A stretch of 64,000 nucleotides of DNA from contig NZ_JAUORX010000002.1 in assembly GCF_030548175.1 (NCBI RefSeq), positions 186,001 to 250,000 on the forward strand, written 5' to 3'. The DNA is from Cognatishimia sp. 1_MG-2023 (GTDB lineage Bacteria; Pseudomonadota; Alphaproteobacteria; Rhodobacterales; Rhodobacteraceae). The notes beneath the pieces are model-generated. The model was not told the DNA's origin. It was given only the letters and a program-made list of their open reading frames with translations, and did no database searches. Within the stretch, counting starts at the first letter, position 1, and each line of letters begins with the position of its first letter. Shown here piece by piece: positions 28,148 to 36,733 of the stretch. The position numbers and the translations under genes are program-made.

Positions 28148-29866
28148 ATGCCATACCGCGCGCCGATTACCGATTTTGAATATATTTATAATAACGTCAT
28201 TGATCTTGCGCAGGTCGGTGAAACTGAAAAGTTTTCGGACATTGATAGTGATACGGTTTCAGCGATTTTGACCGAGGCAGGGCGACTTGCTGAAGAGGTT
28301 CTGTATCCAGTGAATCGCAATGGTGATTTAACGCCTGCGATGCTGGAAAATGGCAAAGTTCGCAGCTCTCCCGGATTTGCCGAGGCCTTCAAAGCCATTG
28401 GTGACGGTGGTTGGGTATCAACTTCATCTGACCCTGAATATGGCGGCATGGGACTGCCATTTTCTGTGACGATGGCAGTTAGCGAAATGATGTCATCTGG
28501 ATGTTTGGCCTTACAATTAAACCCACTTTTGACGATGGGCCATATCGAAGCGTTAGAGGCGCATGCTTCGGATGAAATAAAGCAAACCTACCTGCCCAAA
28601 CTGAATTCTGGCCAATGGTCAGGTACGATGAACCTTACAGAGCCTCAAGCTGGTTCAGATGTCGGAGCTTTAGCTACAAAAGCAGAGCGGAATGATGACG
28701 GTTCATATGCGATTACGGGGCAAAAGATTTTTATCACTTGGGGTGATACAGATTTTTGCGACAATGTGTGCCATCTGGTCCTGGCGCGTTTACCGGATGG
28801 AGGCAAAGGCACCAAAGGTATCAGCCTCTTTATGGTGCCACGCAATATTCCCGATCAGAATGGCGAAGCGGGTGTTGCCAATAGCCTGAAAGTTGTCAGC
28901 CTAGAACATAAGCTTGGAATTCACGGTTCGCCTACTGCGGTCATGCAGTACGATGGTGCAACGGGCTGGCTGGTTGGCCAAGAACACGATGGAATGAAGT
29001 GTATGTTCACTATGATGAACAACGCGCGGCTTAGTGTGGGCGGCCAAGGTGTCGGTATGGCGGAAGCTGCCTATCAACATGCTCTTGCTTATGCGACCGA
29101 ACGGAAGCAGGGCCGCACGCCGGTTGAAAACGGCACCGGTACAATCTCTGAACATGCCGACGTACGTCGCATGTTGGTCACTATGAAAGCCGAGATTTTC
29201 GCAGCGCGCGCAATTGCTTTGGATTGTGCTGTGGCTATAGATATGAGCCATGGAACAAAGTCTGCTGAATGGAAGACACGTGCAGCCTTTTTGACGCCAA
29301 TCGCCAAGTCCTTTGGCACCGATGTCGGTATTCGAACTGCAGATGCAGGTGTTCAAATACATGGCGGTATGGGTTTTATCGAAGAGACTGGCGCAGCCCA
29401 ATATGCGCGCGACGTCCGCATCACTTCGATTTACGAGGGCACCAATGGCATCCAATCTATGGACCTTGTTGCGCGTAAATTAATGGACGGTGGTGAGATG
29501 GCCAATGCACTGATCGACGAAATCGAGAGCTTTGCGGAAGAGGCGCGCGCGACGCGACCGCGTATGGCGGAAAGTGTCTGGCAAGCCAGCGAGACATTGC
29601 GCGAGGCTACCGAGTGGATGGTTGGTCAAGGTGACCTGAATGAACGGTTTGCGGGATCGGTCCCGTATCTAAACGGATTTGCACGTATTCTTGGTGCCCA
29701 CTATCACTTGAAAGCTGCTTGTGCCGAAGGCGAAAATGGACCGAGAACGAAACTCGCACGTTTCTACATCAACCGCCTGCTACCTGAGCATACAGGTCTT
29801 TTGGCTCACGCGATGCAAGGCGCAGAAGATTTGTATGCTATGAACTTGGATGATCTAAGCAAGTGA
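28148..29866 (+). CDS. Acyl-CoA dehydrogenase, DmdC-like large form
   Basis: 572-aa FAD enzyme oxidising an acyl-CoA to the enoyl-CoA, with electrons going to ETF. ATG 28148 gives the conserved N-terminus MPYRAPITDFEY; an upstream ATG (28115) is less likely. Segments include NLTEPQAGSDVG (flavin/substrate), GHGSP-type motif (LGIHGSPTAVMQ), GGMGFIEETGAAQYARD and YEGTNGIQSMDL. The C-terminal extra domain (about 460-572) marks the family that contains the 3-methylmercaptopropionyl-CoA dehydrogenase DmdC of DMSP catabolism; assignment to DmdC itself is not safe because roseobacters hold several paralogues. GTGA overlap couples it to the metallo-hydrolase gene. ETF-QO is encoded at 38.6 kb. Confidence 0.88.
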   Translation: MPYRAPITDFEYIYNNVIDLAQVGETEKFSDIDSDTVSAILTEAGRLAEEVLYPVNRNGDLTPAMLENGKVRSSPGFAEAFKAIGDGGWVSTSSDPEYGGMGLPFSVTMAVSEMMSSGCLALQLNPLLTMGHIEALEAHASDEIKQTYLPKLNSGQWSGTMNLTEPQAGSDVGALATKAERNDDGSYAITGQKIFITWGDTDFCDNVCHLVLARLPDGGKGTKGISLFMVPRNIPDQNGEAGVANSLKVVSLEHKLGIHGSPTAVMQYDGATGWLVGQEHDGMKCMFTMMNNARLSVGGQGVGMAEAAYQHALAYATERKQGRTPVENGTGTISEHADVRRMLVTMKAEIFAARAIALDCAVAIDMSHGTKSAEWKTRAAFLTPIAKSFGTDVGIRTADAGVQIHGGMGFIEETGAAQYARDVRITSIYEGTNGIQSMDLVARKLMDGGEMANALIDEIESFAEEARATRPRMAESVWQASETLREATEWMVGQGDLNERFAGSVPYLNGFARILGAHYHLKAACAEGENGPRTKLARFYINRLLPEHTGLLAHAMQGAEDLYAMNLDDLSK

Positions 29867-30894
29867 GCGGTATCCGTTATCCGTGGGATACCCCACCCGG
29901 TGAAGGCGAAGCCATAGCAGTTGGAGAAGGCGTATTATGGATGCGTCTTCCGCTGCCAATGGCGCTGGATCACGTGAATGTCTACGCTTTGGATGATGGT
30001 GATAGTTGGACTATTGTCGACACTGGGTTCGCATCAAAACGCACTCGTACGATTTGGCAAAAGCTATTGAATGGTCCCTTGCAGGGCAAGCCAGTCAAGC
30101 GAGTGATTGTCACCCACCATCACCCTGATCACGTGGGTCTAGCGGGCTGGTTCCAAAACGAATTTGGCGCCGAGCTTTGGACAACCCGAACGGCTTGGCT
30201 ATTTTCGCGCATGTTGCAGCTTGATGAACAAGCCGTGCCGCGCCAAGAGACGCTAGATTTCTATCTATCGGCTGGCATGGATGCCGAGATTTATGAAAGC
30301 CGTAAATCCGAACGTCCTTTTAATTTTGCGGATGTGGTCTACCCGATGCCTTTGGGGTTTCGCCGGATCAAACAAGGTGATGTGATTCGCGTTGGTGGCC
30401 GCAATTGGGACGTGCATATCGGTAATGGACACGCGCCAGAGCATCTGACCCTATGGTCACAGGATGACAATCTCGTGATTTCGGGCGATCAGATTTTGCC
30501 GTCAATCAGCTCAAATATAGGGGTCTATGCAACAGAACCCCAGGCCGATCCTGTTGGCGAATGGCTCGAATCCTGCGAAAGGCTTTCCGAGTTTGCACAT
30601 GCTGATCAACTGGTTTTGGGCGGGCACAAGCTGCCATTTACTGGTTTGCCGACGCGGATGCGGCAGTTAATTGATAACCATCATGGTGCTTTGGGTCGCC
30701 TATTGGAATACGTTCACCAGCCTAGAACGGCGGGAGAGTGCTTTCCTCCGTTGTTTAAACGGACAATTGGTCCCGGTGAATATGGTTTAGCTTTGGTCGA
30801 AGCGATTGCTCATCTCAATCATCTGTTCCATCTTGGTAGCGTAAGCCGAGTACGTCGCGATGACGGGGCGTGGCTTTGGAAGAAAAAGGACTGA
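29863..30894 (+). CDS. Metallo-beta-lactamase-fold hydrolase
   Basis: 343-aa hydrolase, substrate unknown. GTG start overlaps the dehydrogenase stop (GTGA). The metal motif THHHPDHVG (about residues 85-93) is intact and further ligands are likely at GNGHAPEH and SGDQIL. A C-terminal region (about 250-340) is typical of larger MBL proteins linked to acyl-CoA metabolism, some of which act as thioesterases or glyoxalase II-like enzymes; coupling to an acyl-CoA dehydrogenase supports a thioester-related substrate by inference. Confidence 0.85.
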   Translation: MSGIRYPWDTPPGEGEAIAVGEGVLWMRLPLPMALDHVNVYALDDGDSWTIVDTGFASKRTRTIWQKLLNGPLQGKPVKRVIVTHHHPDHVGLAGWFQNEFGAELWTTRTAWLFSRMLQLDEQAVPRQETLDFYLSAGMDAEIYESRKSERPFNFADVVYPMPLGFRRIKQGDVIRVGGRNWDVHIGNGHAPEHLTLWSQDDNLVISGDQILPSISSNIGVYATEPQADPVGEWLESCERLSEFAHADQLVLGGHKLPFTGLPTRMRQLIDNHHGALGRLLEYVHQPRTAGECFPPLFKRTIGPGEYGLALVEAIAHLNHLFHLGSVSRVRRDDGAWLWKKKD

Positions 30895-30897
30895 GCC

Positions 30898-31347
30898 ATG
30901 AACGATGACATTCAAACCTCTGCTGAAGTCGAAGAAGCAGCAGCTTTACCGCGCCGGTATGAAGTTGGTGCCGATGGGGCCTGCAAAGAGGATTTGCCAT
31001 CTGCAGTTGCTGCAAAGCCTGTGAAAGACAAAAGCCCTGCGGAATGGGCCTATGAGCGACTGATTCTTTATATTCAGAATTTTGAACAGCAGCTCGATAA
31101 TAAACATGAAATTGCGATGGGCTTTACCGGTGGTGATGCGGGCGTCTTACGCATCGAAGGCATGGGGTTTTTTGATCCGGATATGGTGACATTTCACGGA
31201 ACTGATACGGGAGGTGCGAAAACGCAATTGGTGCAACATGTTAGCCAATTGAATGTTATGCTGCGTGCTTTGCCTAAGCAGGTTGAACAAGAAGAACCAA
31301 ACCGCATTGGCTTTCGTCTTGCCAAGGATCTCGAACAAAATGCGTGA
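30898..31347 (+). CDS. DUF6173-like protein
   Basis: 149-aa soluble protein of unknown function. The N-terminal third is low-complexity and acidic; the core (about residues 50-140) has WAYERLILYIQNFEQQL, FTGGDAGVLRIEGMGFFDPDMVTF and QLNVMLRALP, a pattern conserved in Rhodobacteraceae (placed in DUF6173 from memory, not searched). It starts 3 nt after the metallo-hydrolase stop, so it belongs to the same transcript. Confidence 0.7.
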   Translation: MNDDIQTSAEVEEAAALPRRYEVGADGACKEDLPSAVAAKPVKDKSPAEWAYERLILYIQNFEQQLDNKHEIAMGFTGGDAGVLRIEGMGFFDPDMVTFHGTDTGGAKTQLVQHVSQLNVMLRALPKQVEQEEPNRIGFRLAKDLEQNA

Positions 31348-31501
31348 TTGAGTTTGGCTTAAACTTATTTGAATTAAGAGCGCGTGTTTGCTGATCACAG
31401 AGGAATTCGTGCAATTGTCGCGGAATGCCGCAGATTGGCGTGGTGACAGAGAGCGGATAATGCAGTATCCAGCGAACAAACGTGACGAAAAGGGACATCA
31501 A

Positions 31502-31636
31502 ATGGCCGAACATGAACATGGCACTATGGACTCAAAAGTGCAGGAACAAACCTTTGTTGGTTTCATCAAGGTATCATCTTATGTAGCGACCGTTTCGGTT
31601 GTTCTGCTGATCTTTATTGGTTTGGTGAACGGCTAA
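31502..31636 (+). CDS. aa3-type cytochrome c oxidase subunit IV
   Basis: 44-aa single-helix subunit of aa3 oxidase in the inner membrane. The ATG at 31502 follows AAAGGGACATCAA; a longer in-frame reading from 31388 has no ribosome site. The N-terminus MAEHEHGTMD and the following FVGFIKVSSYVATVSVVLLIFIGL helix match the small bacterial subunit IV family (known from Paracoccus and Rhodobacter). It is encoded away from the ctaDCE genes, as is usual. The structure-only subunit has no known catalytic role. Confidence 0.88.
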   Translation: MAEHEHGTMDSKVQEQTFVGFIKVSSYVATVSVVLLIFIGLVNG

Positions 31637-31660
31637 ACCAAAAATTGTGGGTGGCGCAAA

Positions 31661-32281
31661 ATGAAACGACTTCTTCAAGCCTGTGCTTTGGTTATCGCTG
31701 CCGGTTCATTGGTGGCCTGTACGGTTCCAAACAAGGGCGGTAGTTCACAAGAAGAGGTCGCTCGCGCCGCTTACAAACACGATGGTGCACCAAGTATTAC
31801 GCTTTTCACTATGCTCTCAAACCGGAATGGGGCAGGGGCGCATACGTCTATCATGGTGAATGGCAGCCAACGGGTAGCTTTCGATCCGGCTGGTTCGTTT
31901 CGCCATGAAAAAATCGTATCCAATAACGATACGGTCTATGGCATGACGCCATATCTGGTCGATCAATATACACGCTTTCATGCCCGCGAAACCTATCATG
32001 TGGTTATTCAAACCCTTGAAGTGTCTCCAGAAGTGGCAGAGCGGGCCTTGCAAATGGTCAGTAGCCATCCCGCTGTGTCCCAGTCCTACTGTGCAATGTC
32101 GACATCACAGCTATTGTCACAGCTTCCGGGCTTTGAGGATGTGAAACCGTCATTTTTCCCGCGTAAGCTGATGGATACTTTCACGGCCAAAGGTGCATCG
32201 TTCGAGCGGCTATACGAATACGATGATGACGATAAATCGGGTGTTCTGCGTGCGTTTACACCGGAATACCAGCGTAACTGA
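31661..32281 (+). CDS. Lipoprotein with possible permuted papain-like active site
   Basis: 206-aa lipoprotein: signal peptide with lipobox LVAC, lipidated C20. The mature part has H61 in GAHTSIMVNGSQRVAFDPAG and C144 in QSYCAMSTSQLL. A histidine before the cysteine in this spacing, each near a small-residue strand or helix, is the order of circularly permuted NlpC/P60-like proteins (YiiX/YebB type). That link is inference; I do not recognise a named family. It lies 24 nt downstream of the oxidase subunit IV gene. Confidence 0.6.
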   Translation: MKRLLQACALVIAAGSLVACTVPNKGGSSQEEVARAAYKHDGAPSITLFTMLSNRNGAGAHTSIMVNGSQRVAFDPAGSFRHEKIVSNNDTVYGMTPYLVDQYTRFHARETYHVVIQTLEVSPEVAERALQMVSSHPAVSQSYCAMSTSQLLSQLPGFEDVKPSFFPRKLMDTFTAKGASFERLYEYDDDDKSGVLRAFTPEYQRN

Positions 32282-32287
32282 CTAGCG

Positions 32288-32611
32288 CTACCCCAAAAGA
32301 TATAGTCCTAGATACAAAGTCACAGCGCCACATACGATGGCGAGAAGAAAGTTCTTTGTGAAATAGCCCACCGCCAACGTCACTGCTGCCGCTGAAATGC
32401 GTGACGTATCCGTGGCCCCGTTCGTTGCAGCAGGCCACAACACCAAGGGTGCGGCTAATCCGGGTAATACGCCGACGGCTGTATAGCGCAGATGACGCAG
32501 TACCCATTCAGGCAATTCGCGGTCACCGATTAAGCCAATAAAAACAAACCTCAGGCCGAAACTTCCCGCAGCAAGACATAAGATAACCGTCCAAATTGTC
32601 ACGCTATCCAT
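32288..32611 (-). CDS. azlD: Branched-chain amino acid exporter small subunit AzlD
   Basis: 107-aa four-helix membrane protein, the partner of AzlC in exporting branched-chain or related amino acids. Hydrophobic segments and the WVLRHLRYTAVGVLPGLAAP region fit AzlD. It overlaps the end of azlC by 8 nt, indicating coupling, and is convergent with the lipoprotein gene. Confidence 0.87.
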   Translation of the reverse strand: MDSVTIWTVILCLAAGSFGLRFVFIGLIGDRELPEWVLRHLRYTAVGVLPGLAAPLVLWPAATNGATDTSRISAAAVTLAVGYFTKNFLLAIVCGAVTLYLGLYLLG

Positions 32612-33323
32612 CGGATCGCTCCCGTTTGCTGAACCAAAGTTCGGCGTAGGCTCCTGTCATCATGGCAAGCACTGCTGCGATGAGTAAGCCCATGTTGAAT
32701 GGCACGAAGGTGAAGATAAGGGAGCCAGCCACAGATACTAATGCTGCTGCCACATGTGGTATGCTACGCAGCATTGGGCCAATCATCGCTAAAAATGTAA
32801 TTGGAACCGCGAAATCTAATGCCAGTTCTGGTGGGACAGATTTACCGCCCCAAGCACCCAAAAGTGTGAATAGGTACCAGTTGGGTAATACAGGAGCAAT
32901 CACGCCAAAGAAGTACGCTAGCTTTTGCTGTACTGTCATGTCCGGCTCGCGCTCAAATCGAGCAATAGAAACCGCAAAACTCTGATCCACAGTCACATAG
33001 GCTGCTAATGCGCGTTGCCACACCGGGGCGGGACCAAAGTGTGGAGCAAGGCTTGCCGAGTACATTGCCATACGTAGATTAACCGCCAAGGCCGACAGAA
33101 TAACAATCAGCGTTGGAGTGTTTTCACTTAGCAATTGTACTGCTGTAAACTGTGCTGCACCTGCAACCACTGCGACTGAAAACATCAGCGTTTCAAAAAC
33201 GTTTAAGCCAGCTTCGGTCGCGACGACGCCAAAGAGTGCTGCGAATGGGGCAAGGACCAAGACAAATGGCAACCCGTCGCGAAAGCCCTGCCAGAACGCC
33301 GTTTTTGTGGTGGTTATCGCCAT
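32604..33323 (-). CDS. azlC: Branched-chain amino acid exporter large subunit AzlC
   Basis: 239-aa inner-membrane protein with about eight helices. The N-terminal FRDGLPFVLVLAPFAALFGVVATEAG and the GAAQFTAVQLL motif (about residue 55) are AzlC signatures. It works with AzlD. Divergent from fdhD with only 52 bp, which must hold both promoters. Confidence 0.9.
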   Translation of the reverse strand: MAITTTKTAFWQGFRDGLPFVLVLAPFAALFGVVATEAGLNVFETLMFSVAVVAGAAQFTAVQLLSENTPTLIVILSALAVNLRMAMYSASLAPHFGPAPVWQRALAAYVTVDQSFAVSIARFEREPDMTVQQKLAYFFGVIAPVLPNWYLFTLLGAWGGKSVPPELALDFAVPITFLAMIGPMLRSIPHVAAALVSVAGSLIFTFVPFNMGLLIAAVLAMMTGAYAELWFSKRERSDG

Positions 33324-33375
33324 AGCTATTGCCTAAATTCAAGAATACCCAATCGCTAACCCCCAACCTAAAGAG

Positions 33376-34263
33376 ATGCAATTGCCAAAGTTGAACGACA
33401 AGAGCTATCTGATCGCGCCCCAGCCAGATCGCATTGGTCTTACGCGCACGATTACTGGCGTCGATCATACCGGGCTAGAAGCAGAACACTCTGTCGTCGA
33501 AGAACGTCCGTTAACAATTTTTCTGAATAAACGAGAAATCGTAACCGCGATGACGATTAGCGATTACCCGGAATATCTCGCGCTTGGGTTTCTGCGTAAT
33601 CAAGGGATGTTGCGTCCCGAAGAGGACATTACTGGCGTGGATTTCGATGAGGAACTCGAAACTGTAGTTGTCCGTACGGCTCAAGAAACTGACTACGAAG
33701 ATAAGCTGTCTAAGAAAACCCGCACCAGTGGCTGCGCTATTGGTACCGTATTTGGTGACATGATGGAGGGGCTGGCAGACGTTTCGCTACCTGAGGTGCC
33801 CGTCAAAGTCTCAGACCTTTACACCTTGTCCTCCAAGATTAACCGCACGCCGTCTCTCTATCTGGAAGCAGGTGCAATTCATGGCACGGTTTTGTGTCAG
33901 GGGGATCAGCCACTTGTCTATATGGAAGATGTTGGCCGCCATAATGCAGTCGATAAAATCGCGGGTTGGATGCTGCAAAGCCAAACGGATGGGGCAGATA
34001 AGATTTTGTATACGACTGGGCGATTAACCTCTGAGATGGTGATAAAATGCGCGATGATGGGAATTCCCACATTGGTGAGCCGTTCTGGCTTTACTGCATG
34101 GGGTGTCGACATCGCGCGACAGGTCGGGTTGACTTTGATTGGCCGGCTCAAAGGGCAGCGTTTCGTTTGTCTTTCTGGTGAAGGACGGCTCATCCGCGAT
34201 GCGAAAGCCGCGGCATTTCCAGAAGAAGATCCTAGGCAGCAACGTAAAGGTAGCAAAACATGA
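33376..34263 (+). CDS. fdhD: Formate dehydrogenase accessory sulfurtransferase FdhD
   Basis: 295-aa protein that passes sulfur from IscS to the molybdenum cofactor of formate dehydrogenase (family knowledge). The cofactor-binding core with MEDVGRHNAVDKIAGW and TTGRLTSEMVIKCAMMGIP is clear. The sulfur-relay loop reads RTSGCAIGT: only one cysteine (about residue 119) where the E. coli protein has CxxC. First gene of a Mo-cofactor operon; its stop overlaps the mobA start (ATGA). Confidence 0.9.
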   Translation: MQLPKLNDKSYLIAPQPDRIGLTRTITGVDHTGLEAEHSVVEERPLTIFLNKREIVTAMTISDYPEYLALGFLRNQGMLRPEEDITGVDFDEELETVVVRTAQETDYEDKLSKKTRTSGCAIGTVFGDMMEGLADVSLPEVPVKVSDLYTLSSKINRTPSLYLEAGAIHGTVLCQGDQPLVYMEDVGRHNAVDKIAGWMLQSQTDGADKILYTTGRLTSEMVIKCAMMGIPTLVSRSGFTAWGVDIARQVGLTLIGRLKGQRFVCLSGEGRLIRDAKAAAFPEEDPRQQRKGSKT

Positions 34264-34883
34264 CGCGGCCACTTGGGGTGATATTAGCCGGCGGTCAGGC
34301 CACACGCATGGGCGGCGGTGACAAAGGTCGGCTAGGCTTGGGCAACGGACATACTTTGTTTGACGAAGTAATCCAGCGCCTTGGTACTCAGGTCGATGCA
34401 ATGGCCATCAACGCGAATGGGGATGCCAGCCGGTTTGCTGACCTTGGTTTGCCAGTGCTCCAAGATTCCATCTCAGAGTTCCCTGGACCACTCGCCGGAG
34501 TATTGGCCGGGCTGGACTGGGCAGCAGAGCAGGGCGCCAATTCGATTGTGAGCGTTGCAGCAGATACGCCTTTTTTCCCGCGCGATTTGGTTCAACGCTT
34601 TATGGAGGCGTCTGAGGATAGAGAGCCTCAGCTATCGTTAGCCTCTTCTTTTGATGTGCATGGAAAGCTTTGGCGGCAGCCCACATTCGGCTTATGGCCT
34701 GTCGCACTGCGCGATGACTTGCGCGCCTCGCTTAAAAACGGCCTACGCAAGGTGGTTGTTTGGACAGATCAACACAACGCTAGAGAGGTCGTTTTCAAAT
34801 CCCAACTCTTTGATCCGTTTTTCAATGTGAATACGCCAGAAGGTCTCAGGAAAGCGCAAGATTTGATGCGAGATGCGCTATGA
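34260..34883 (+). CDS. mobA: Molybdenum cofactor guanylyltransferase MobA
   Basis: 207-aa enzyme attaching GMP to molybdopterin to give the guanine dinucleotide form. N-terminal nucleotide-binding motif LAGGQATRMGGGDKG (residues about 9-23) and VAADTPFFP are diagnostic. ATGA overlap with fdhD before and mobB after. Confidence 0.95.
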   Translation: MTRPLGVILAGGQATRMGGGDKGRLGLGNGHTLFDEVIQRLGTQVDAMAINANGDASRFADLGLPVLQDSISEFPGPLAGVLAGLDWAAEQGANSIVSVAADTPFFPRDLVQRFMEASEDREPQLSLASSFDVHGKLWRQPTFGLWPVALRDDLRASLKNGLRKVVVWTDQHNAREVVFKSQLFDPFFNVNTPEGLRKAQDLMRDAL

Positions 34884-35377
34884 AAGTGTTCGGTGTTACG
34901 GGCCTAAAGAATGCCGGGAAAACCGGCCTTGTCGAGCGGTTGGTAACAGCCATTTCAGTTCGGGGTTATTCCGTGTCTACGATCAAACGCACGCACCACA
35001 ACGTTGATTTGGACGTCGAGGGTACCGACAGTTTTCGCCATCGTGCGGCAGGGGCTTTAGAGGTGATGCTAGCCTCGGACGCGCGCTACATCATTCAGAA
35101 AGAATACGAGGTGGGCAAGTCACCAGACCTTTCAGAACTTCTGGAACGGTTAGCGCCTGTTGATCTGGTGTTAGTTGAGGGCTTCAAATCCGCAGCCCAT
35201 CCAAAAATTGAATGTTATAGGCATGAAACCGGAAATAGGCAGCTATATCCTGACAACAAAACCATTGTGGCGATTGCAACTGATACGCCGCTGGGGTCCT
35301 TGCTACCAGAATTCGATCTTGATGACACAGAGGCCATTGCAGACTTCATCCTGACATCTGTGAACCTTTCAGCGTAG
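34880..35377 (+). CDS. mobB: Molybdopterin-guanine dinucleotide biosynthesis adaptor MobB
   Basis: 165-aa P-loop GTP-binding protein that assists MobA. Walker A GLKNAGKTGL (about residues 7-16), the KRTHH motif after it, and LVEGFK near residue 98 are as expected. Overlaps mobA by 4 nt. Confidence 0.95.
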   Translation: MKVFGVTGLKNAGKTGLVERLVTAISVRGYSVSTIKRTHHNVDLDVEGTDSFRHRAAGALEVMLASDARYIIQKEYEVGKSPDLSELLERLAPVDLVLVEGFKSAAHPKIECYRHETGNRQLYPDNKTIVAIATDTPLGSLLPEFDLDDTEAIADFILTSVNLSA

Positions 35378-35385
35378 GCGACACC

Positions 35386-36654
35386 ATGAATAAGAAGCCC
35401 ATTTCGCCTCCTGAGTTGAAAAATGACTGTTTCGCTTTGCCTGCAGGCGTATCTTGGACGCCAGTTTCAGAGGCTCACACTCTATTGCAAGAACGCTTGT
35501 CGGCAATTGCTGCAACTGAAACGGTTCTAATAACCGAAAGCTTAGGTCGCATATTAGCAAAGCCAGTGGTCGCTCTACGAAGCAACCCGCCGAGCCCTAA
35601 TAGCGCTGTAGATGGGTATGCCATTCGCGGCGCAGATTTTGGTGATGGACCGCATATCGTTCCCTGCGTGAAAGGACGCTCTGCGGCAGGGCAGCCTTAT
35701 TCTGGCTCCGTTCCTAAGGGGCATGCGGTTCGCATCTTAACAGGTGCCACGATGCCTGACGGCGTCGATACCGTCATTCTGCAAGAAGACGTGACCGCAA
35801 CAGAAGGTCAAATCGCCTTTCATGGTCCCCTAAAGATTGGATCAAACGCGCGCGAGGCGGGCGAGGACGTGCTCGCCGGAGATGTAATTTTACGGCAATC
35901 GCGTGTTGTGACGCCCGCTGATCTCGCCGTTTTGGCAGCGTCAGGCATCAGTGAAGTCACTGCGTATAAGCCATTGCGCGTAGGGGTCTTGTCAACGGGC
36001 GACGAGTTGGTCGAAGCGGGTGACACTGCCACGGGTGACCAAATCTATGACGCCAACCGACCGATGCTTTTAGCCATGTTGCATCAATTGGGATACATTC
36101 CCATAGACCTTGGACGCGCGCCGGATGATCGTGAGCATATTCGCAATACGCTGAATGAAGCAGCAACAAATGTTGACGTTATTCTCACCTCTGGTGGAGC
36201 GTCGGCTGGCGACGAGGATCACATGTCAGCTTTGTTGAGTGAAAACGGCGGCCTGATGCAGTGGCGTATGGCGATTAAGCCCGGACGCCCACTTGCATTG
36301 GCAATGTGGCAAGGCGTGCCAATCTTTGGCTTACCGGGCAATCCTGTTGCAGCAATGGTCTGTACATTGGTTTTCGCACGACCGGCTTTGGCTTTGCTAT
36401 CTGGTCAAGGATGGTTTTGGCCTGAAGGAACAATGCTGCCAGCAAGTTTCTCAAAGTTCAAAAAAGCCGGACGCCGCGAATATTTGCGTGCACGTGTCAA
36501 CGACGGGAAAGTCGAGGTCTTTCAATCGGAAGGGTCCGGCAGAATTTCGGGCCTAAGCTGGGCTGATGGTCTTGTTGAATTGCCAGATGAAGCCGCCGAA
36601 ATAACGCCCGGTACGCAGGTGCGTTACATGTCATTTACTGATTTCGGCCTTTAG
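35386..36654 (+). CDS. moeA: Molybdopterin molybdenumtransferase MoeA
   Basis: 422-aa enzyme inserting molybdate into adenylated molybdopterin. Domain order is normal: PSPNSAVDGYAIR near residue 65, TGATMPDGVDTVI (about 122), STGDELVEAGD (about 204), TSGGASAGDEDH (about 268) and the PGRPLA/FGLPGNPVA segments, with a C-terminal beta domain. It starts 8 nt after mobB and ends the operon, followed by a hairpin that can work on both strands. An N-terminal extension of about 20 residues precedes the usual start. Confidence 0.95.
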   Translation: MNKKPISPPELKNDCFALPAGVSWTPVSEAHTLLQERLSAIAATETVLITESLGRILAKPVVALRSNPPSPNSAVDGYAIRGADFGDGPHIVPCVKGRSAAGQPYSGSVPKGHAVRILTGATMPDGVDTVILQEDVTATEGQIAFHGPLKIGSNAREAGEDVLAGDVILRQSRVVTPADLAVLAASGISEVTAYKPLRVGVLSTGDELVEAGDTATGDQIYDANRPMLLAMLHQLGYIPIDLGRAPDDREHIRNTLNEAATNVDVILTSGGASAGDEDHMSALLSENGGLMQWRMAIKPGRPLALAMWQGVPIFGLPGNPVAAMVCTLVFARPALALLSGQGWFWPEGTMLPASFSKFKKAGRREYLRARVNDGKVEVFQSEGSGRISGLSWADGLVELPDEAAEITPGTQVRYMSFTDFGL

Positions 36655-36683
36655 GCACAGGAATTAACACGCGTATTAAAATG

Positions 36684-36712
36684 AAAAAAAACGGCCCGAA
36701 GACCGCTTTTTC
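36684..36712. terminator. Bidirectional terminator between moeA and convergent gene
   Basis: Short stem flanked by AAAAAAAA on the left and CTTTTTCC on the right. On the minus strand the hairpin has a C-TTCG-G tetraloop and a run of T after it; on the plus strand it is followed by CTTTTTCC. Confidence 0.75.
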
Positions 36713-36733
36713 CTGAACCTTACTGAATTCTAA

